A DNA stretch of 64,000 bases from Microthrixaceae bacterium (GTDB lineage: Bacteria; Actinomycetota; Acidimicrobiia; Acidimicrobiales; Microtrichaceae): positions 1-64,000 of the forward strand of contig JAMLGK010000007.1 in the NCBI GenBank assembly GCA_023957995.1, read 5' to 3'. Made by a program: the position numbers and the translations under genes. How positions within the stretch are numbered: the first letter of the stretch is position 1; each line of letters starts with the position of its first letter. This document shows, piece after piece, positions 24,473 to 33,152 of this stretch. A model generated the notes under the pieces. It saw only the letters and a list, made by a program, of their open reading frames with translations. It had not been told where the DNA came from and ran no database searches.

Positions 24473-24728
24473 GCTTGCCATCAGCACCTCTGCCGCGTTC
24501 CAAGTGTTCCTGGCGGTGCTTCGTCGGCCCTCGCTCTGGCGGATCGCAATGGTGGTTGCGTTGCGCCTGGCGGAGCCTGGTTGGTGGCGTCGGAGTCCGT
24601 TCCTGCCACTCCCTCCGGCCGACTACCTGCGCTTCCGGTTGCTCACCAACTACGGCTCGGAGGCCCCCCCGGGTGATTCCCTGGCCGACGACGTCATCTC
24701 CTATCTCCGCTGGTGTCGGGATCGATGA
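24465..24728 (+). CDS. Small conserved hypothetical protein
   Basis: An 87-residue protein starting at ATG 24465 inside the end of the ROK gene (GGAA upstream). It is rich in Arg, Trp and Pro: a helix (FQVFLAVLRRPSLWRIAMVV) is followed by EPGWWRRSPFLPLPPADYLRFRL-type sequence and DDVISYLRWCRDR. I have the impression of similar proteins in Acidimicrobiia but know no function. Its stop codon lies inside the first of three 20-nt tandem repeats. Confidence 0.6.
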   Translation: MGELAISTSAAFQVFLAVLRRPSLWRIAMVVALRLAEPGWWRRSPFLPLPPADYLRFRLLTNYGSEAPPGDSLADDVISYLRWCRDR

Positions 24729-24773
24729 ACGCATGTCGGGATCGATGAACGGGTGTCGGGATCGATGAACGAT
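24714..24773 (+). repeat. 20-nt tandem repeat x3 over a stop codon
   Basis: Three units, each containing TGTCGGGATCGATGAACG, at 24714, 24734 and 24754. The first unit contains the last codons (C-R-D-R-stop) of the small conserved gene, and the next two copy them into the intergenic space before menC. Confidence 0.9.
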
Positions 24774-24787
24774 TGCACCCGAGCGCA

Positions 24788-25912
24788 ATGAGTGGCACTC
24801 CGGGTCGGCGGGACGTGCTGGTGAGCCCGGACCCTCCCCAGGTGGCCTCGATCGAGTTGATCCGGGTGCGGGTGCCGCTGCGTTCGACCCACCGTTCCTC
24901 GCATCTCACCGAGTCGGCTCGGCAGTCGGTGTTGGTGAGGATCACCGATGTGAACGGCGTGACCGGCACGGGCGAGTGCCCCGCACTGGGTGCAGCCGGC
25001 TATGTGGTCGAGACCATCGACGTGGCCTGGAGTGCGCTGAGCAGCGACCTGGCCCCGTCCTGGTTGGCCGGGCGCCACGGGATGTCGATCGGAGCACCTT
25101 GCGCGACCGCGGCGATGGCGGACGCGTCGCTGGATCTGTGGCTGCGTTCGCAGCACCGGTCGCTCGCCGATTGGTTGGGTGTGGACCCGGCGCGTCCGGT
25201 GCGGTGGTGTGCGGTCCTCGCCGATGTGCGCCTCGACCCACAGACGACCCTGGACCGTGCCAGGGAGGCCGTCGACAGCGGTGCGTCGATGGTGAAGCTC
25301 AAGTTCGATGACCCGGCGACCCTGCGCCGCCAGGTTGCCGCGGTTCGCTCCGAACTGGCGGTTCCCCTCGCTGCTGATGCCAACGGCACCCTCGACCCCA
25401 GGTCGGCCCGCGAGCTCGACGACCTCGCTCTGACCTATCTGGAGCAGCCGCTGCCGGTGGCAGCCGGAGTGGAGTCCTACAGACAGCTCCGCGAGGACAC
25501 GGACACGCCCGTGGCTCTCGACGAATCGCTGACGTCGCTCGATGCACTCGCCTGGGCACTCCGCAACGACGCGCTCGACCTCGCCTCGGTGAAGCCCGCC
25601 CGCATGGGAGGTCTGGTGCAGGCAGCGAACGCGATCGCCCTCTGCAGCAAGGACGGCGTGGGTGCTTTCGTCGGCGGGATGTTCGAGCTCGGAGTGGGCC
25701 GTGCCGGCGGGCTGGTGTTGGCATCGCTACCCGGTTGCTCCGAACCCACCGACCTGGGGCCGAGCCAGCGGTACTTCGACCGCGACGTGGTGGAACCGCT
25801 CCGCACCGACGACGGGGGTGCGATCACGTTGCCGTCCGGGCCGGGGCTGGGTCGGGTGCTCGACGAGGAGGCCGTGGACCTCTACACAGTGGACCGGCTC
25901 GAGCTCAGGTGA
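24788..25912 (+). CDS. menC: Probable o-succinylbenzoate synthase (enolase superfamily)
   Basis: A 374-residue enolase-superfamily protein. The catalytic set is visible: KxK in MVKLKFDD, Asp in ADANGTLD, Glu in YLEQPL, Asp/Glu in ALDESLTS, and the second Lys in SVKPARMGG. The segment FVGGMFELGVGRAGGLVLAS, followed by LPG and RYFDRDVVEP, closely resembles MenC, which dehydrates SHCHC to o-succinylbenzoate in menaquinone synthesis. Other men genes at 59.6-64 kb support this. Dipeptide epimerase or N-acylamino acid racemase activity remains possible, as these enzymes are close relatives. ATG 24788 is used; TTG 24773 is an alternative. Confidence 0.75.
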   Translation: MSGTPGRRDVLVSPDPPQVASIELIRVRVPLRSTHRSSHLTESARQSVLVRITDVNGVTGTGECPALGAAGYVVETIDVAWSALSSDLAPSWLAGRHGMSIGAPCATAAMADASLDLWLRSQHRSLADWLGVDPARPVRWCAVLADVRLDPQTTLDRAREAVDSGASMVKLKFDDPATLRRQVAAVRSELAVPLAADANGTLDPRSARELDDLALTYLEQPLPVAAGVESYRQLREDTDTPVALDESLTSLDALAWALRNDALDLASVKPARMGGLVQAANAIALCSKDGVGAFVGGMFELGVGRAGGLVLASLPGCSEPTDLGPSQRYFDRDVVEPLRTDDGGAITLPSGPGLGRVLDEEAVDLYTVDRLELR

Positions 25913-25920
25913 CCCGTCCG

Positions 25921-25937
25921 GGTGCGGGACCCGCACC
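25921..25937 (+). terminator. GC hairpin after menC
   Basis: GGTGCGG-GAC-CCGCACC, a perfect 7-bp stem with a 3-nt loop, 8 bp after the menC stop; no U-tract follows. It could serve menC and the convergent Nudix gene. Confidence 0.5.
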
Positions 25938-25958
25938 TGGACAGCTCGACCGGCTACC

Positions 25959-26060
25959 GGGTCGGTGGATCTGCCGGGTCGGTGCTTCTGCCGGGTCAGT
26001 GGTTCTGCCGGGTCGGTGCTTCTGCCAGGTCAGTGGTTCTGCCAGGTCAGTGGTTCTGCC
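25959..26060. repeat. 17-nt tandem repeat x6 at the Nudix 3' end
   Basis: Six 17-nt units of the form (G/A)GGTC(G/A)GTG-N2-TCTGCC. The last unit (26044-26060) contains the Nudix stop and its final codons W-Q-N-H; the other five lie beyond the stop. Units 2 and 4 are identical, as are 5 and 6. Confidence 0.9.
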
Positions 26061-26589
26061 AGGACCGGATGTGCTCCTGGGTCGGGCTGATGTCCATCTG
26101 TTCGTGGGAGGAGTCTCCCTCCAGGAGTGCAGGCAGTCGGTCGAGCACGCTCGGCAGGAACTCTGCCAGGCGGTAGGGGATCGTCCGTTCGCCCGAGGCG
26201 ATGAGTTCCTCGGGGTGCCACCACCGTTGTTCGCCGAAGGCCAGTGCTTCCAGGGATTCGAGTCCCCCAGGTCCATCGGACCTGCCGTCACAGGCGGCGA
26301 TGTGGATCCATTCGTCCTGGTCGAAGTGCCAGCCACCGAATGTGAACTCCACGGTCTGGGTCCACACCACCGGCCCGATCCGGGCCTCGCTGATGCCGGC
26401 CTCCTCCCAGAGTTCCCTGCGGGCGGTCTCGTGACTCTGTTCGCCGGGATCGATGCCGCCGCCGGGGATCTCCCACCAGTTCCTTCCGTCGCTCGAACCG
26501 GGGTCCTTGGCGCTGATCAGCAGTAGTCGGCCCAACGGGTCGAACACCACGACTCGTGCTGCTCGTCTACGTCGCGGCCACTGCGGCAT
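26047..26589 (-). CDS. Nudix hydrolase
   Basis: A 180-residue Nudix protein. The box is GGGIDPGEQSHETARRELWE, then EAGI, complete. Arg-rich start (MPQWPRRRRAARVVVFDPLG), with strand and Trp positions (WTQTVEFTFGGWHFDQDEW) typical of MutT-like enzymes acting on nucleotide derivatives. AGGAGGAGAG just upstream of ATG is a near-perfect Shine-Dalgarno, and TAGGGT ~25 nt upstream is a likely -10. The protein ends inside the 17-nt repeat array, so its last residues derive from a repeat unit. Confidence 0.85.
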   Translation of the reverse strand: MPQWPRRRRAARVVVFDPLGRLLLISAKDPGSSDGRNWWEIPGGGIDPGEQSHETARRELWEEAGISEARIGPVVWTQTVEFTFGGWHFDQDEWIHIAACDGRSDGPGGLESLEALAFGEQRWWHPEELIASGERTIPYRLAEFLPSVLDRLPALLEGDSSHEQMDISPTQEHIRSWQNH

Positions 26590-26704
26590 CTCTCCTCCTG
26601 TCGCTGGAGCACCCTAATGGGGCGAGCAGATCCGGAACCCGGTACTGGCGGCCGCAACGGACGCGGGCGGGACAGGGCAGGACCGGCCGCGCCGCTGCAC
26701 GGAC

Positions 26705-26710
26705 CAGACT
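26705..26710 (+). promoter_or_regulatory. Leaderless-type -10 box CAGACT
   Basis: CAGACT ends 6 nt before GTG 26717, the same hexamer and spacing as before the Nudix gene at 17668. This favours GTG 26717 over GTG 26711 as the start. Confidence 0.35.
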
Positions 26711-26716
26711 GTGTGG

Positions 26717-27502
26717 GTGGACTTCGACGACCAGACCGGCACCGGGTACATCGGCGCCGGCTCGGGTCGACCGCCGGCTGCGCCCCTGCAGTTCGAGACC
26801 GGTTCCTGGCAGATCGAGATTGCGCGAGGTCGGGCCGACGACCTGCACCGGCTGGAGGTTCCCACCCGGAGGTTCGCACGGGTGCATGAGGTGTCGGCTC
26901 CGGCACTGGTTCTCGGTAGCCGTCAGGACCCCCGCGAGGTGACCGGGCCACTGCCGGATGGCACGGAGTTGGCAGCGCGCCGCTCCGGTGGGGGTGCTGT
27001 CTGGTTGGCTCCCGGAGCCCAGGTCTGGATCGACCTGGTCGTGCCGGTGGGGGATCCGTTGCACACCGCCGATGTCCGCGCTGCCGCGGCCATGGTCGGG
27101 CGTGCGTGGGCCGATGCCCTCGCCCCGGAGCAAACCGTGGTGTGGGACGGCGGGATGACCGAACCCGAACTCTCGCGGGTCGCGTGCTTCGCCGGGGTCG
27201 GACCCGGAGAGGTTCTCCTCGACGGACGCAAGCTCGTGGGCATCTCCCAGCGTCGGAACTCGGCGGTATCGCGCTTCCAGTGCGTCGCCTACCTGCGCTG
27301 GGACCCGGAGGTGTTGCTGGCGGCGTTCAGCGGATCGGGTCGGGCGCGGTCCGAGCCCCGCTCGGAGGTCCTGGAGCGGCTCTCCTCGGTCCTCCGCCAC
27401 GGTGTGGCGACGCTGCCGGGCTCACCGCCGGCCACCCGACCGATCACCACATCAGGAGATGTGACTGATCTGGCCGGTTCGCTCGTGGCTCACCTGGGCT
27501 GA
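26717..27502 (+). CDS. Lipoate-protein ligase A-like protein
   Basis: A 261-residue protein of the biotin/lipoate ligase fold. RRSGGGAVWL (residues ~91-100) is the conserved RR-x-GGG-A loop that binds the lipoyl-AMP or octanoyl group, and DGRKLVGISQRRNS contains the catalytic Lys of the family (K-x-x-G-x-x-QRR). It may attach lipoate or octanoate, or transfer octanoyl groups; the subtype is not clear. The C-terminal ~60 residues look like an accessory helix region. GTG 26717 is preferred over 26711 because of the promoter spacing. Confidence 0.75.
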   Translation: MDFDDQTGTGYIGAGSGRPPAAPLQFETGSWQIEIARGRADDLHRLEVPTRRFARVHEVSAPALVLGSRQDPREVTGPLPDGTELAARRSGGGAVWLAPGAQVWIDLVVPVGDPLHTADVRAAAAMVGRAWADALAPEQTVVWDGGMTEPELSRVACFAGVGPGEVLLDGRKLVGISQRRNSAVSRFQCVAYLRWDPEVLLAAFSGSGRARSEPRSEVLERLSSVLRHGVATLPGSPPATRPITTSGDVTDLAGSLVAHLG

Positions 27503-27680
27503 CAGCAACGGGAGCCCGGGTGGGGCGGGGTGGGGCGCCGAACCACCGGAGAGGCGAAGGACGTCCGGTGCGGCGGGCCTCGATGGCACCCAGAGCGTCC
27601 GTTTGAGCCTCCATCACCACGTTCTGTGGCCGACGCGCTCCACTGGGTGGAAATTTCATGCTTGAAACTCTTCCCAGGTG

Positions 27681-27734
27681 GTGGGTGGTGGCATATGGTG
27701 GGGCGCAGTGGGGTTGCAGGGTGACCTCGTGGGG
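27681..27734 (+). promoter_or_regulatory. MraZ-type operator, GTGGG repeats
   Basis: GTGGG-like boxes at 27681, 27688 (GTGGC), 27698, 27708 and 27729. Those at 27688, 27698 and 27708 are spaced exactly 10 bp, one helical turn, as in known MraZ-bound TGGGN repeats upstream of mraZ. TATGGT at 27694-27699 overlaps them and may be the -10, so MraZ could repress its own operon. Confidence 0.6.
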
Positions 27735-27752
27735 ACAGTTCGGTGGAGCGCC

Positions 27753-28169
27753 GTGGATTTCTGGGAGTACAACGAGCACAACATCGACGGCAAGGGCCGT
27801 CTGGTGCTGCCCTCGTCCTTCCGCGAGTCCTTCGAGGACGGGGGAGTGATGACCTTCATGGGTTCACGCGTGGTGATCTTCGAGCCCGCCGTCTGGGAAT
27901 CGCGCCTCCGCAAGATGGGGGCCAGTGGCAACTTCACCAACCGCGAGATCGATTTCGTGAAGTCGTTCGTGACCGTGTTCACCCCCGATGCCCAGAACCG
28001 GGTGACGATCCCGGCACGGCTCCGCGAGCGCGCCGGTCTGGAACGCGAGGTCGCCCTCATCGGAATGGGCGATCACATCGACGTCTACGACCGAGCTGTG
28101 TGGAAGTCCCTCGAGGACGAAATGGCCGCGGCGACGGATCTGTCGGACCGTCTGGCCGAGGCGTTGTGA
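27753..28169 (+). CDS. mraZ: Transcriptional regulator MraZ
   Basis: A 138-residue protein with two SpoVT-AbrB-like repeats. The DxxGR signatures are in NIDGKGRLVLPSSFRESF (first) and DAQNRVTIPARLRERAG (second). MraZ forms a ring and represses the dcw operon through GTGGG repeats, which are present upstream. GTG 27753 is chosen: GGTGGAG lies 5 nt upstream and the protein then begins at the expected place before the first repeat. The frame is open further upstream, but that part would be non-conserved. rsmH starts 1 nt after its stop. Confidence 0.92.
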   Translation: MDFWEYNEHNIDGKGRLVLPSSFRESFEDGGVMTFMGSRVVIFEPAVWESRLRKMGASGNFTNREIDFVKSFVTVFTPDAQNRVTIPARLRERAGLEREVALIGMGDHIDVYDRAVWKSLEDEMAAATDLSDRLAEAL

Positions 28170-28170
28170 G

Positions 28171-29169
28171 GTGTCCGATGACCCTGATGCCAACCCCGAC
28201 CCCGGTGACGGCACCGAGCCTGGCGCCGACACGGACTTCAGGCACCGGCCGGTCCTGTTGGACGAGGTCGTGGAGATCCTCTCCGCAGTGCCCGACGGGT
28301 TGTTCGTCGACTGCACCCTCGGAGGTGCCGGCCACGCCGCAGCGGTCCTGCGCGCGCAGCCGGGACTGCGGTTGTTGGGTATCGACCGGGATGAACGAGC
28401 CGTGCAGGCCGCAGCAGAAGTGCTGGCGCCATTCGGGGACAGAGTCGAGATCGTGCGGAGTCCCTTCTCCGCACTCGCAGAGTTGGTTCGCAACAGGACC
28501 ACAGAAGGAGCAACTGCCGTGTTGATGGACCTTGGGGTGAGCTCACCACAGTTGGATGAGGCAGACCGTGGATTTTCCCACCGGGCTGCGGCACCGCTGG
28601 ACATGCGCATGGACAGACGCAGCTCGTTGCGTGCCGCCGAGGTGGTCAACGAGTACTCCTTCGCCCGACTGCGACGCGTGATTGCCGAGCTGGGCGAGGA
28701 GCGCTACGCCGATCGGATCGCGAGACGGATCGTCGAGGCCCGTCCCATCGAGGACACCGCCACGCTCTCCGAGGTCGTCTCCTCGGCCGTGCCGGCTCCG
28801 GCGCGGAGGCGCGGAGGGCACCCGGCCCGACGCACCTTCCAGGCGATCCGGATGGAGGTCAATCGCGAACTCGAGGAGTTGGCCGATGCCCTCGACGCAG
28901 CGGTAGGAGTCCTGGCCCCCGGCGGTCGGATGTGTGTGTTGTCGTACCACAGCCTCGAGGACCGGATGGTCAAGAAGGCCCTCCGCGAAGCCGAGACCGG
29001 CGGCTGCCAGTGCCCTCCGGGACTGGACTGCGTGTGCGGTGCGGTCCCGACCGTGCGTCTGCTCCGGCGGGGTGCGATGAAGGCCTCGAGCGCCGAGATC
29101 GAGTCGAACCCACGAGCGCGGAGCGTCAGGTTGCGCGCCGCTGAAGCAGTGGGTGGTCGCGCGTCATGA
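28171..29169 (+). CDS. rsmH: 16S rRNA m4C1402 methyltransferase
   Basis: RsmH (MraW) uses SAM to methylate N4 of C1402 in 16S rRNA. A 332-residue protein with an acidic N-terminal extension of ~20 residues, then RHRPVLLDEV, the SAM site DCTLGGAGHAAAVL, GIDRDERA, and the signature MDLGVSSPQLDEADRGFSHR-like block. LSYHSLEDRMVKKALRE near the end is also diagnostic. GTG start. The stop overlaps ftsL (ATGA). Confidence 0.95.
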   Translation: MSDDPDANPDPGDGTEPGADTDFRHRPVLLDEVVEILSAVPDGLFVDCTLGGAGHAAAVLRAQPGLRLLGIDRDERAVQAAAEVLAPFGDRVEIVRSPFSALAELVRNRTTEGATAVLMDLGVSSPQLDEADRGFSHRAAAPLDMRMDRRSSLRAAEVVNEYSFARLRRVIAELGEERYADRIARRIVEARPIEDTATLSEVVSSAVPAPARRRGGHPARRTFQAIRMEVNRELEELADALDAAVGVLAPGGRMCVLSYHSLEDRMVKKALREAETGGCQCPPGLDCVCGAVPTVRLLRRGAMKASSAEIESNPRARSVRLRAAEAVGGRAS

Positions 29170-29540
29170 CGGGGATCGATCCCGGGAACCCACGTGCCCG
29201 CAGGGAGACCGGTCGCCGCCCCCGGGCGATCCAGTTCGGGCTGGCCACCGTCGTAGCGGTCATCGCCCTGGCGGTGTCGCTCCAGGCGCAGCGCGTCAGC
29301 GGTCAGGACCGAATCGAGGAACTCCACAGCAGCACTCTGGAAGCCACCAGGGACTCAGCGGAGCTCCGTGCGACGGTGGCAGCCGCGGAATCGCCCGCAG
29401 AGGTGCTCGCCGCCGCGGCGGCCGATGGGATGGTGCAGCCGGCTGCCGTCGTTGCGATCCCTGCTGCCGGCCCCGACGACCCCGCCGACGCATCGTTGCA
29501 CGAGGTCCCTGAGCAGGGCGCGGCGAGTCCGCTCGGCTGA
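29166..29540 (+). CDS. ftsL: FtsL-like division protein
   Basis: A 124-residue bitopic protein: basic cytoplasmic N-terminus (~22 residues), one TM at ~24-41, then a short coiled coil (DRIEELHSSTLEATRDSAELRATV) and an Ala/Pro-rich tail. FtsL is poorly conserved, so the call rests mainly on topology and position between rsmH and ftsI. FtsL forms the FtsQ-FtsL-FtsB complex that activates FtsW-FtsI. Overlaps: ATGA with rsmH, TGATG with ftsI. Confidence 0.7.
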   Translation: MTGIDPGNPRARRETGRRPRAIQFGLATVVAVIALAVSLQAQRVSGQDRIEELHSSTLEATRDSAELRATVAAAESPAEVLAAAAADGMVQPAAVVAIPAAGPDDPADASLHEVPEQGAASPLG

Positions 29541-31705
29541 TGGCCTCCGGATCCTCGCGGGTTGCCGCGGCACCGAGATCGCGGGCAACCGCATCGAGGG
29601 AGCGCAGCAGGCAACGCCCGCAACCTGCCGGCACCAGGCGTGCGCCTCGTGCACGCGCCGGTTCCGCCGGGGACCGCCGCGAGAGGCGCGGTGACTATTC
29701 GCGCACGCGGGCGAGCGGACGAGGCACCGCCCGCACGAGCAGGTCCAGGCTCCGTTCGGGGGGCGGATCGCGGCGCGGCGGCTCAATGTTCGGAACCCAG
29801 CGGCGGTTGCACTTCGTCGTAGCGGTGCTGGTGCTCGCAGCGGTCCTGCCGGTGTGGAAGCTCCTCGGGGTCGTCATCGGTGACGGCGCCGGTCTGGTGG
29901 CCAGTGGCAAGGCCCAGGGCCTGCAGGATCAGACGATTCCGGCGCTGCGGGGTCCCATCCTCGATCGGAACGGGTCAGAGCTGGCGATCTCGTTGCCGCG
30001 GGTGCGTGTCGCAGCAAATGCCCGCGAACTGGGTCGCCTGGCTGAGGCAGACCCCGCTGCAGAGGGCCGATTCGTGGAGATCCTGGCCGCGTCCACCGGC
30101 GTCGCCGCGGATGAACTGATGGACCTCCTCGATGCTGCCGAACCCGACGATCCATGGGTGGAGCTCATTGCGCTGGCAACTCCCGAGGATGTCGAGGATG
30201 CCAGCGATGCACTGCTCGAAGCGGGCCTGCTGGATGCGTTGGTGCTGGAGGACTCCTCCAAACGCGAGCACCCCTCGGGTGATTCGGCCCTGCGGATTGT
30301 CGGGACCCTCGGCCCGGACGGCCCCGGGCCGGGCGCGGGGGTGGAGCGCGCTCTGGACGACGAACTGCGCGGAACTCCCGGGGTGCGTTCGATGGAACTG
30401 AGCCCCAGCGGAGAGGTGATCGCGGGTAGCGATTCGGTGCGGGAGGCTCCGTCCGACGGTGCCTCGGTGTACCTGACCCTCGACAGGAACCTCCAGTACG
30501 AGGTCGAGCAGGTTCTCCTCAAGGGCGCAGCCACGGCCGGGGCCGCGGGCGGTGTCGCGATCGTGGGTCGTCCCAGCACCGGCGAGTTGCTCGCCGTCGC
30601 CGGCGTGGACCGTGACCCCGAGAGCGGGGAGTTGCGCCTGGCGCACTCGCCCAAGCCGTTCGCCGACGCCTACCAGGCCGGATCGGTCTTCAAGCTGGTT
30701 CCGGTGTCGGCCGCGGTCGACGACGGTCTGCTCCAACTGGACTCAGCGGTCTCGGTGCCCCAGAGCATCACCCTCTACGACCGAACCTTCACCGACCACG
30801 ACACACACCCCACCCAGGCGATGACCGTTCGTGACATCGTTGCGCACAGTTCCAATGTGGGGACGATCAAGATCGCCGAGATGCTCGGCAAGGAGCGCCT
30901 CTACGAGGAGTTGAGGGAATTCGGCTTCGGCGAACGCACAGGTATCGCGTCACCCGCGGAGTCCACCGGGATCCTGCCTCCGGTGGAGAACTGGAACGGC
31001 CCCGACATCGCCGCCAGTGCGATCGGTACTCTCCAGTCGGCCACGGCGGTGCAGCTCTGGGGTGCCTACAACGTGATCGCCAACGATGGTGAGTACGTTG
31101 CGCCGCGGCTCATCAAGAAGGTGCAGCGCACCGACGGCACGGTCGTCGATGCCGAGACCGCCGCCAGGCGCCGGGTGATCTCACCCGAGGCGGCCCAACA
31201 GGTCGAAGAGGCGCTCCGCGCAGTGGTCACCGAGGGCACCGGCAAGAACTCCGCGATACCGGGGTTCCCCGCGGCGGCCAAGACGGGCACCAGCAGGATG
31301 CCCTCCCCGGAGCGCGTCGACGGTGAGGACGGTTATCTGTGGTCCGACGGCCGCTACCACTATCTCAACGCCTTCACCGGCTACCTGCCCGTCGATGCCC
31401 CGGAGTTGTCGATCACGGTGCTGCTCGAGGACGTGGATGACGGACTCACCGGGTCGACCGGAGCAGGCCCGGTGTTCTCCGACCTGGCCCGCCTCGGCAT
31501 TCGTGAACTCGGCATCGCCCCCAGCAATGAATCGGGCGTGGGAGCGCCGACCGGGCTCCGCGCCGAGCCCGCGGTAGGTGCCCCCCGGACCAACGGGGAC
31601 GCACCGGACGGCGACGAGACGGTCGGTGAGGTCGGGGTCGAGGGTGCCAGTTACCGGGATCCCTCGGACTCCGAGCGCGGTGACGCAGCTGCCGACGATG
31701 GGTGA
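29540..31705 (+). CDS. ftsI: Division transpeptidase FtsI / PBP3-like
   Basis: A 721-residue class B penicillin-binding protein that cross-links septal peptidoglycan. Catalytic motifs: S382-x-x-K385 (AGSVFKLV), SSN at 437-439 and KTG at 581-583. One TM at ~91-110; a PBP dimerisation region begins at LRGPILDRNG. An unusual cytoplasmic tail of ~85 residues, very rich in Arg and Ser, precedes the TM. An ATG at 29786 would remove it, but the TGATG overlap with ftsL supports the long form, since otherwise a 245-bp gap would interrupt the overlapping operon. The C-terminal ~50 residues are acidic and probably disordered. Confidence 0.93.
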   Translation: MASGSSRVAAAPRSRATASRERSRQRPQPAGTRRAPRARAGSAGDRRERRGDYSRTRASGRGTARTSRSRLRSGGGSRRGGSMFGTQRRLHFVVAVLVLAAVLPVWKLLGVVIGDGAGLVASGKAQGLQDQTIPALRGPILDRNGSELAISLPRVRVAANARELGRLAEADPAAEGRFVEILAASTGVAADELMDLLDAAEPDDPWVELIALATPEDVEDASDALLEAGLLDALVLEDSSKREHPSGDSALRIVGTLGPDGPGPGAGVERALDDELRGTPGVRSMELSPSGEVIAGSDSVREAPSDGASVYLTLDRNLQYEVEQVLLKGAATAGAAGGVAIVGRPSTGELLAVAGVDRDPESGELRLAHSPKPFADAYQAGSVFKLVPVSAAVDDGLLQLDSAVSVPQSITLYDRTFTDHDTHPTQAMTVRDIVAHSSNVGTIKIAEMLGKERLYEELREFGFGERTGIASPAESTGILPPVENWNGPDIAASAIGTLQSATAVQLWGAYNVIANDGEYVAPRLIKKVQRTDGTVVDAETAARRRVISPEAAQQVEEALRAVVTEGTGKNSAIPGFPAAAKTGTSRMPSPERVDGEDGYLWSDGRYHYLNAFTGYLPVDAPELSITVLLEDVDDGLTGSTGAGPVFSDLARLGIRELGIAPSNESGVGAPTGLRAEPAVGAPRTNGDAPDGDETVGEVGVEGASYRDPSDSERGDAAADDG

Positions 31706-33152
31706 GGCAGTATCTGGAATGGACCGGACCCACCTGGATCCGCCGGATCTCAGCGTCGGCGAGCTCACCGAGATCCTGGGGGGCCGGCTCACCGGTGAGG
31801 CGACCGCCCGGATCACCGGAGCCACACACGATTCCCGACTGGTGGAGCCCGGCTGGCTCTTCTGCGCGGTTCCCGGCGAACACCACGACGGAGCCGAGTT
31901 CGCGGCCGCTGCGGTGACCGCAGGAGCGAGCGCAGTTCTCGCACGGACTCCGCTGGAAGTGGGTGTGCCGACCATCGTCGTCGAGGACGTGCGCGCCGAG
32001 ATGCCCCGAGCTGCCGCAGCGATACACGGCAACCCGGCTTCCTCGCTCACCCTGATCGGTGTGACCGGAACCAACGGCAAGACCACGGTGGCCGCGATGC
32101 TGGGTGACGTCCTGAGGGGCTCGAACCTCGCCACCGAGGTGGTGGGCACCCTCAGCGGAGCGCGCACCACGCCCGAGGCAACGGATCTCCAGGCCCTCCT
32201 CGCTGGATTCCGGGACGCCGGAATCACCCATGTGGTGATGGAGGTGAGCTCGCATGCCCTGAGCCTGCACCGCGTCGACTGCATCAACTTCGACGTCGCC
32301 GTGTTCACGAACCTCGGGCGCGATCACCTCGACTTCCACGGGAACCCCGAGGCCTACTTCGCTGCGAAGGCCAGACTGTTCTCGGCCGACATGTGCAGAC
32401 AGGCGATCGTCAACCTCGACGACGTGCACGGTCGGCTGCTGTCGGACACCACCGATGTCCCGGTGTCGGGGTTCTCGGTGGACCAACTGGCCTCGCTGCA
32501 GATGGACGGAGCGGGCTCGGCGTTCGAGTGGCGGGGCCACTCCGTGGCGCTGCCGCTGCCCGGTAGGCACAACGTCTCCAACGCCCTGGCCGCCGCAGAG
32601 GCCGCGGTGGCCATCGGGCTCAGCCCAGCGGCGGTCGCTTCGGCGCTGGCAGACCTCGCACAGGTGCCGGGCCGTTTCGAGATCGTGGCGGGACCCACGG
32701 AGGCCTCGCCGTCGGTGGTGGTCGACTACGCACACACCCCCGATGCCCTCGAGAACGTGCTCGGAGCGGCGGGCGAGCTGTTGGGACCCGGCGGTCGGTT
32801 GGTGGTCGTGTTCGGATGTGGTGGTGACCGCGACAGGGAAAAACGCCCGCTGATGGGCGAGGTGGCCACCCGCACCGCAGACCGGGTGGTGGTCACCTCG
32901 GACAACCCCCGCTCGGAGGATCCGATGGGGATCATCGAGCAGGTCCTCCGCGGATGTGATGATTCAGTGGTGGTGGAACCGGACCGACGAACAGCCATTC
33001 GCGTCGCTCTGTCGGGCAGGGGCCCGGCCGACGTCGTCGTGATTGCAGGCAAAGGACACGAAACCGGTCAGGATTTCGGTGACCGGGTCGAGCCCTTCGA
33101 CGACCGAGAGGTGGCATCCGAGGAGCTCCGCGAGCGCGGTGGTGGCCGGTGA
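31698..33152 (+). CDS. murE: UDP-MurNAc-tripeptide synthetase (meso-DAP type)
   Basis: A 484-residue Mur ligase that adds the third residue to UDP-MurNAc-L-Ala-D-Glu. P-loop GVTGTNGKTTVAAM (K128), the carbamylated-Lys region HVVMEVSSHAL, and DNPRSEDP. The DNPR motif is diagnostic for meso-diaminopimelate ligases, so the wall is of the meso-DAP type. ATG 31698 overlaps ftsI by 8 nt; ATG 31719 is an alternative seven residues later. The stop overlaps mraY (GTGA). No murF follows. Confidence 0.95.
   Translation: MGEAVSGMDRTHLDPPDLSVGELTEILGGRLTGEATARITGATHDSRLVEPGWLFCAVPGEHHDGAEFAAAAVTAGASAVLARTPLEVGVPTIVVEDVRAEMPRAAAAIHGNPASSLTLIGVTGTNGKTTVAAMLGDVLRGSNLATEVVGTLSGARTTPEATDLQALLAGFRDAGITHVVMEVSSHALSLHRVDCINFDVAVFTNLGRDHLDFHGNPEAYFAAKARLFSADMCRQAIVNLDDVHGRLLSDTTDVPVSGFSVDQLASLQMDGAGSAFEWRGHSVALPLPGRHNVSNALAAAEAAVAIGLSPAAVASALADLAQVPGRFEIVAGPTEASPSVVVDYAHTPDALENVLGAAGELLGPGGRLVVVFGCGGDRDREKRPLMGEVATRTADRVVVTSDNPRSEDPMGIIEQVLRGCDDSVVVEPDRRTAIRVALSGRGPADVVVIAGKGHETGQDFGDRVEPFDDREVASEELRERGGGR

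Noticed and set aside
25959..26060. Six 17-nt repeats as a CRISPR array
   Set aside because: Units are directly adjacent with no unique spacers, and no cas genes are near.
29786..31705. Shorter ftsI starting at ATG 29786
   Set aside because: Would remove the Arg-rich tail but leave a 245-bp gap in an otherwise overlapping operon; the TGATG coupling at 29540 favours the long form.
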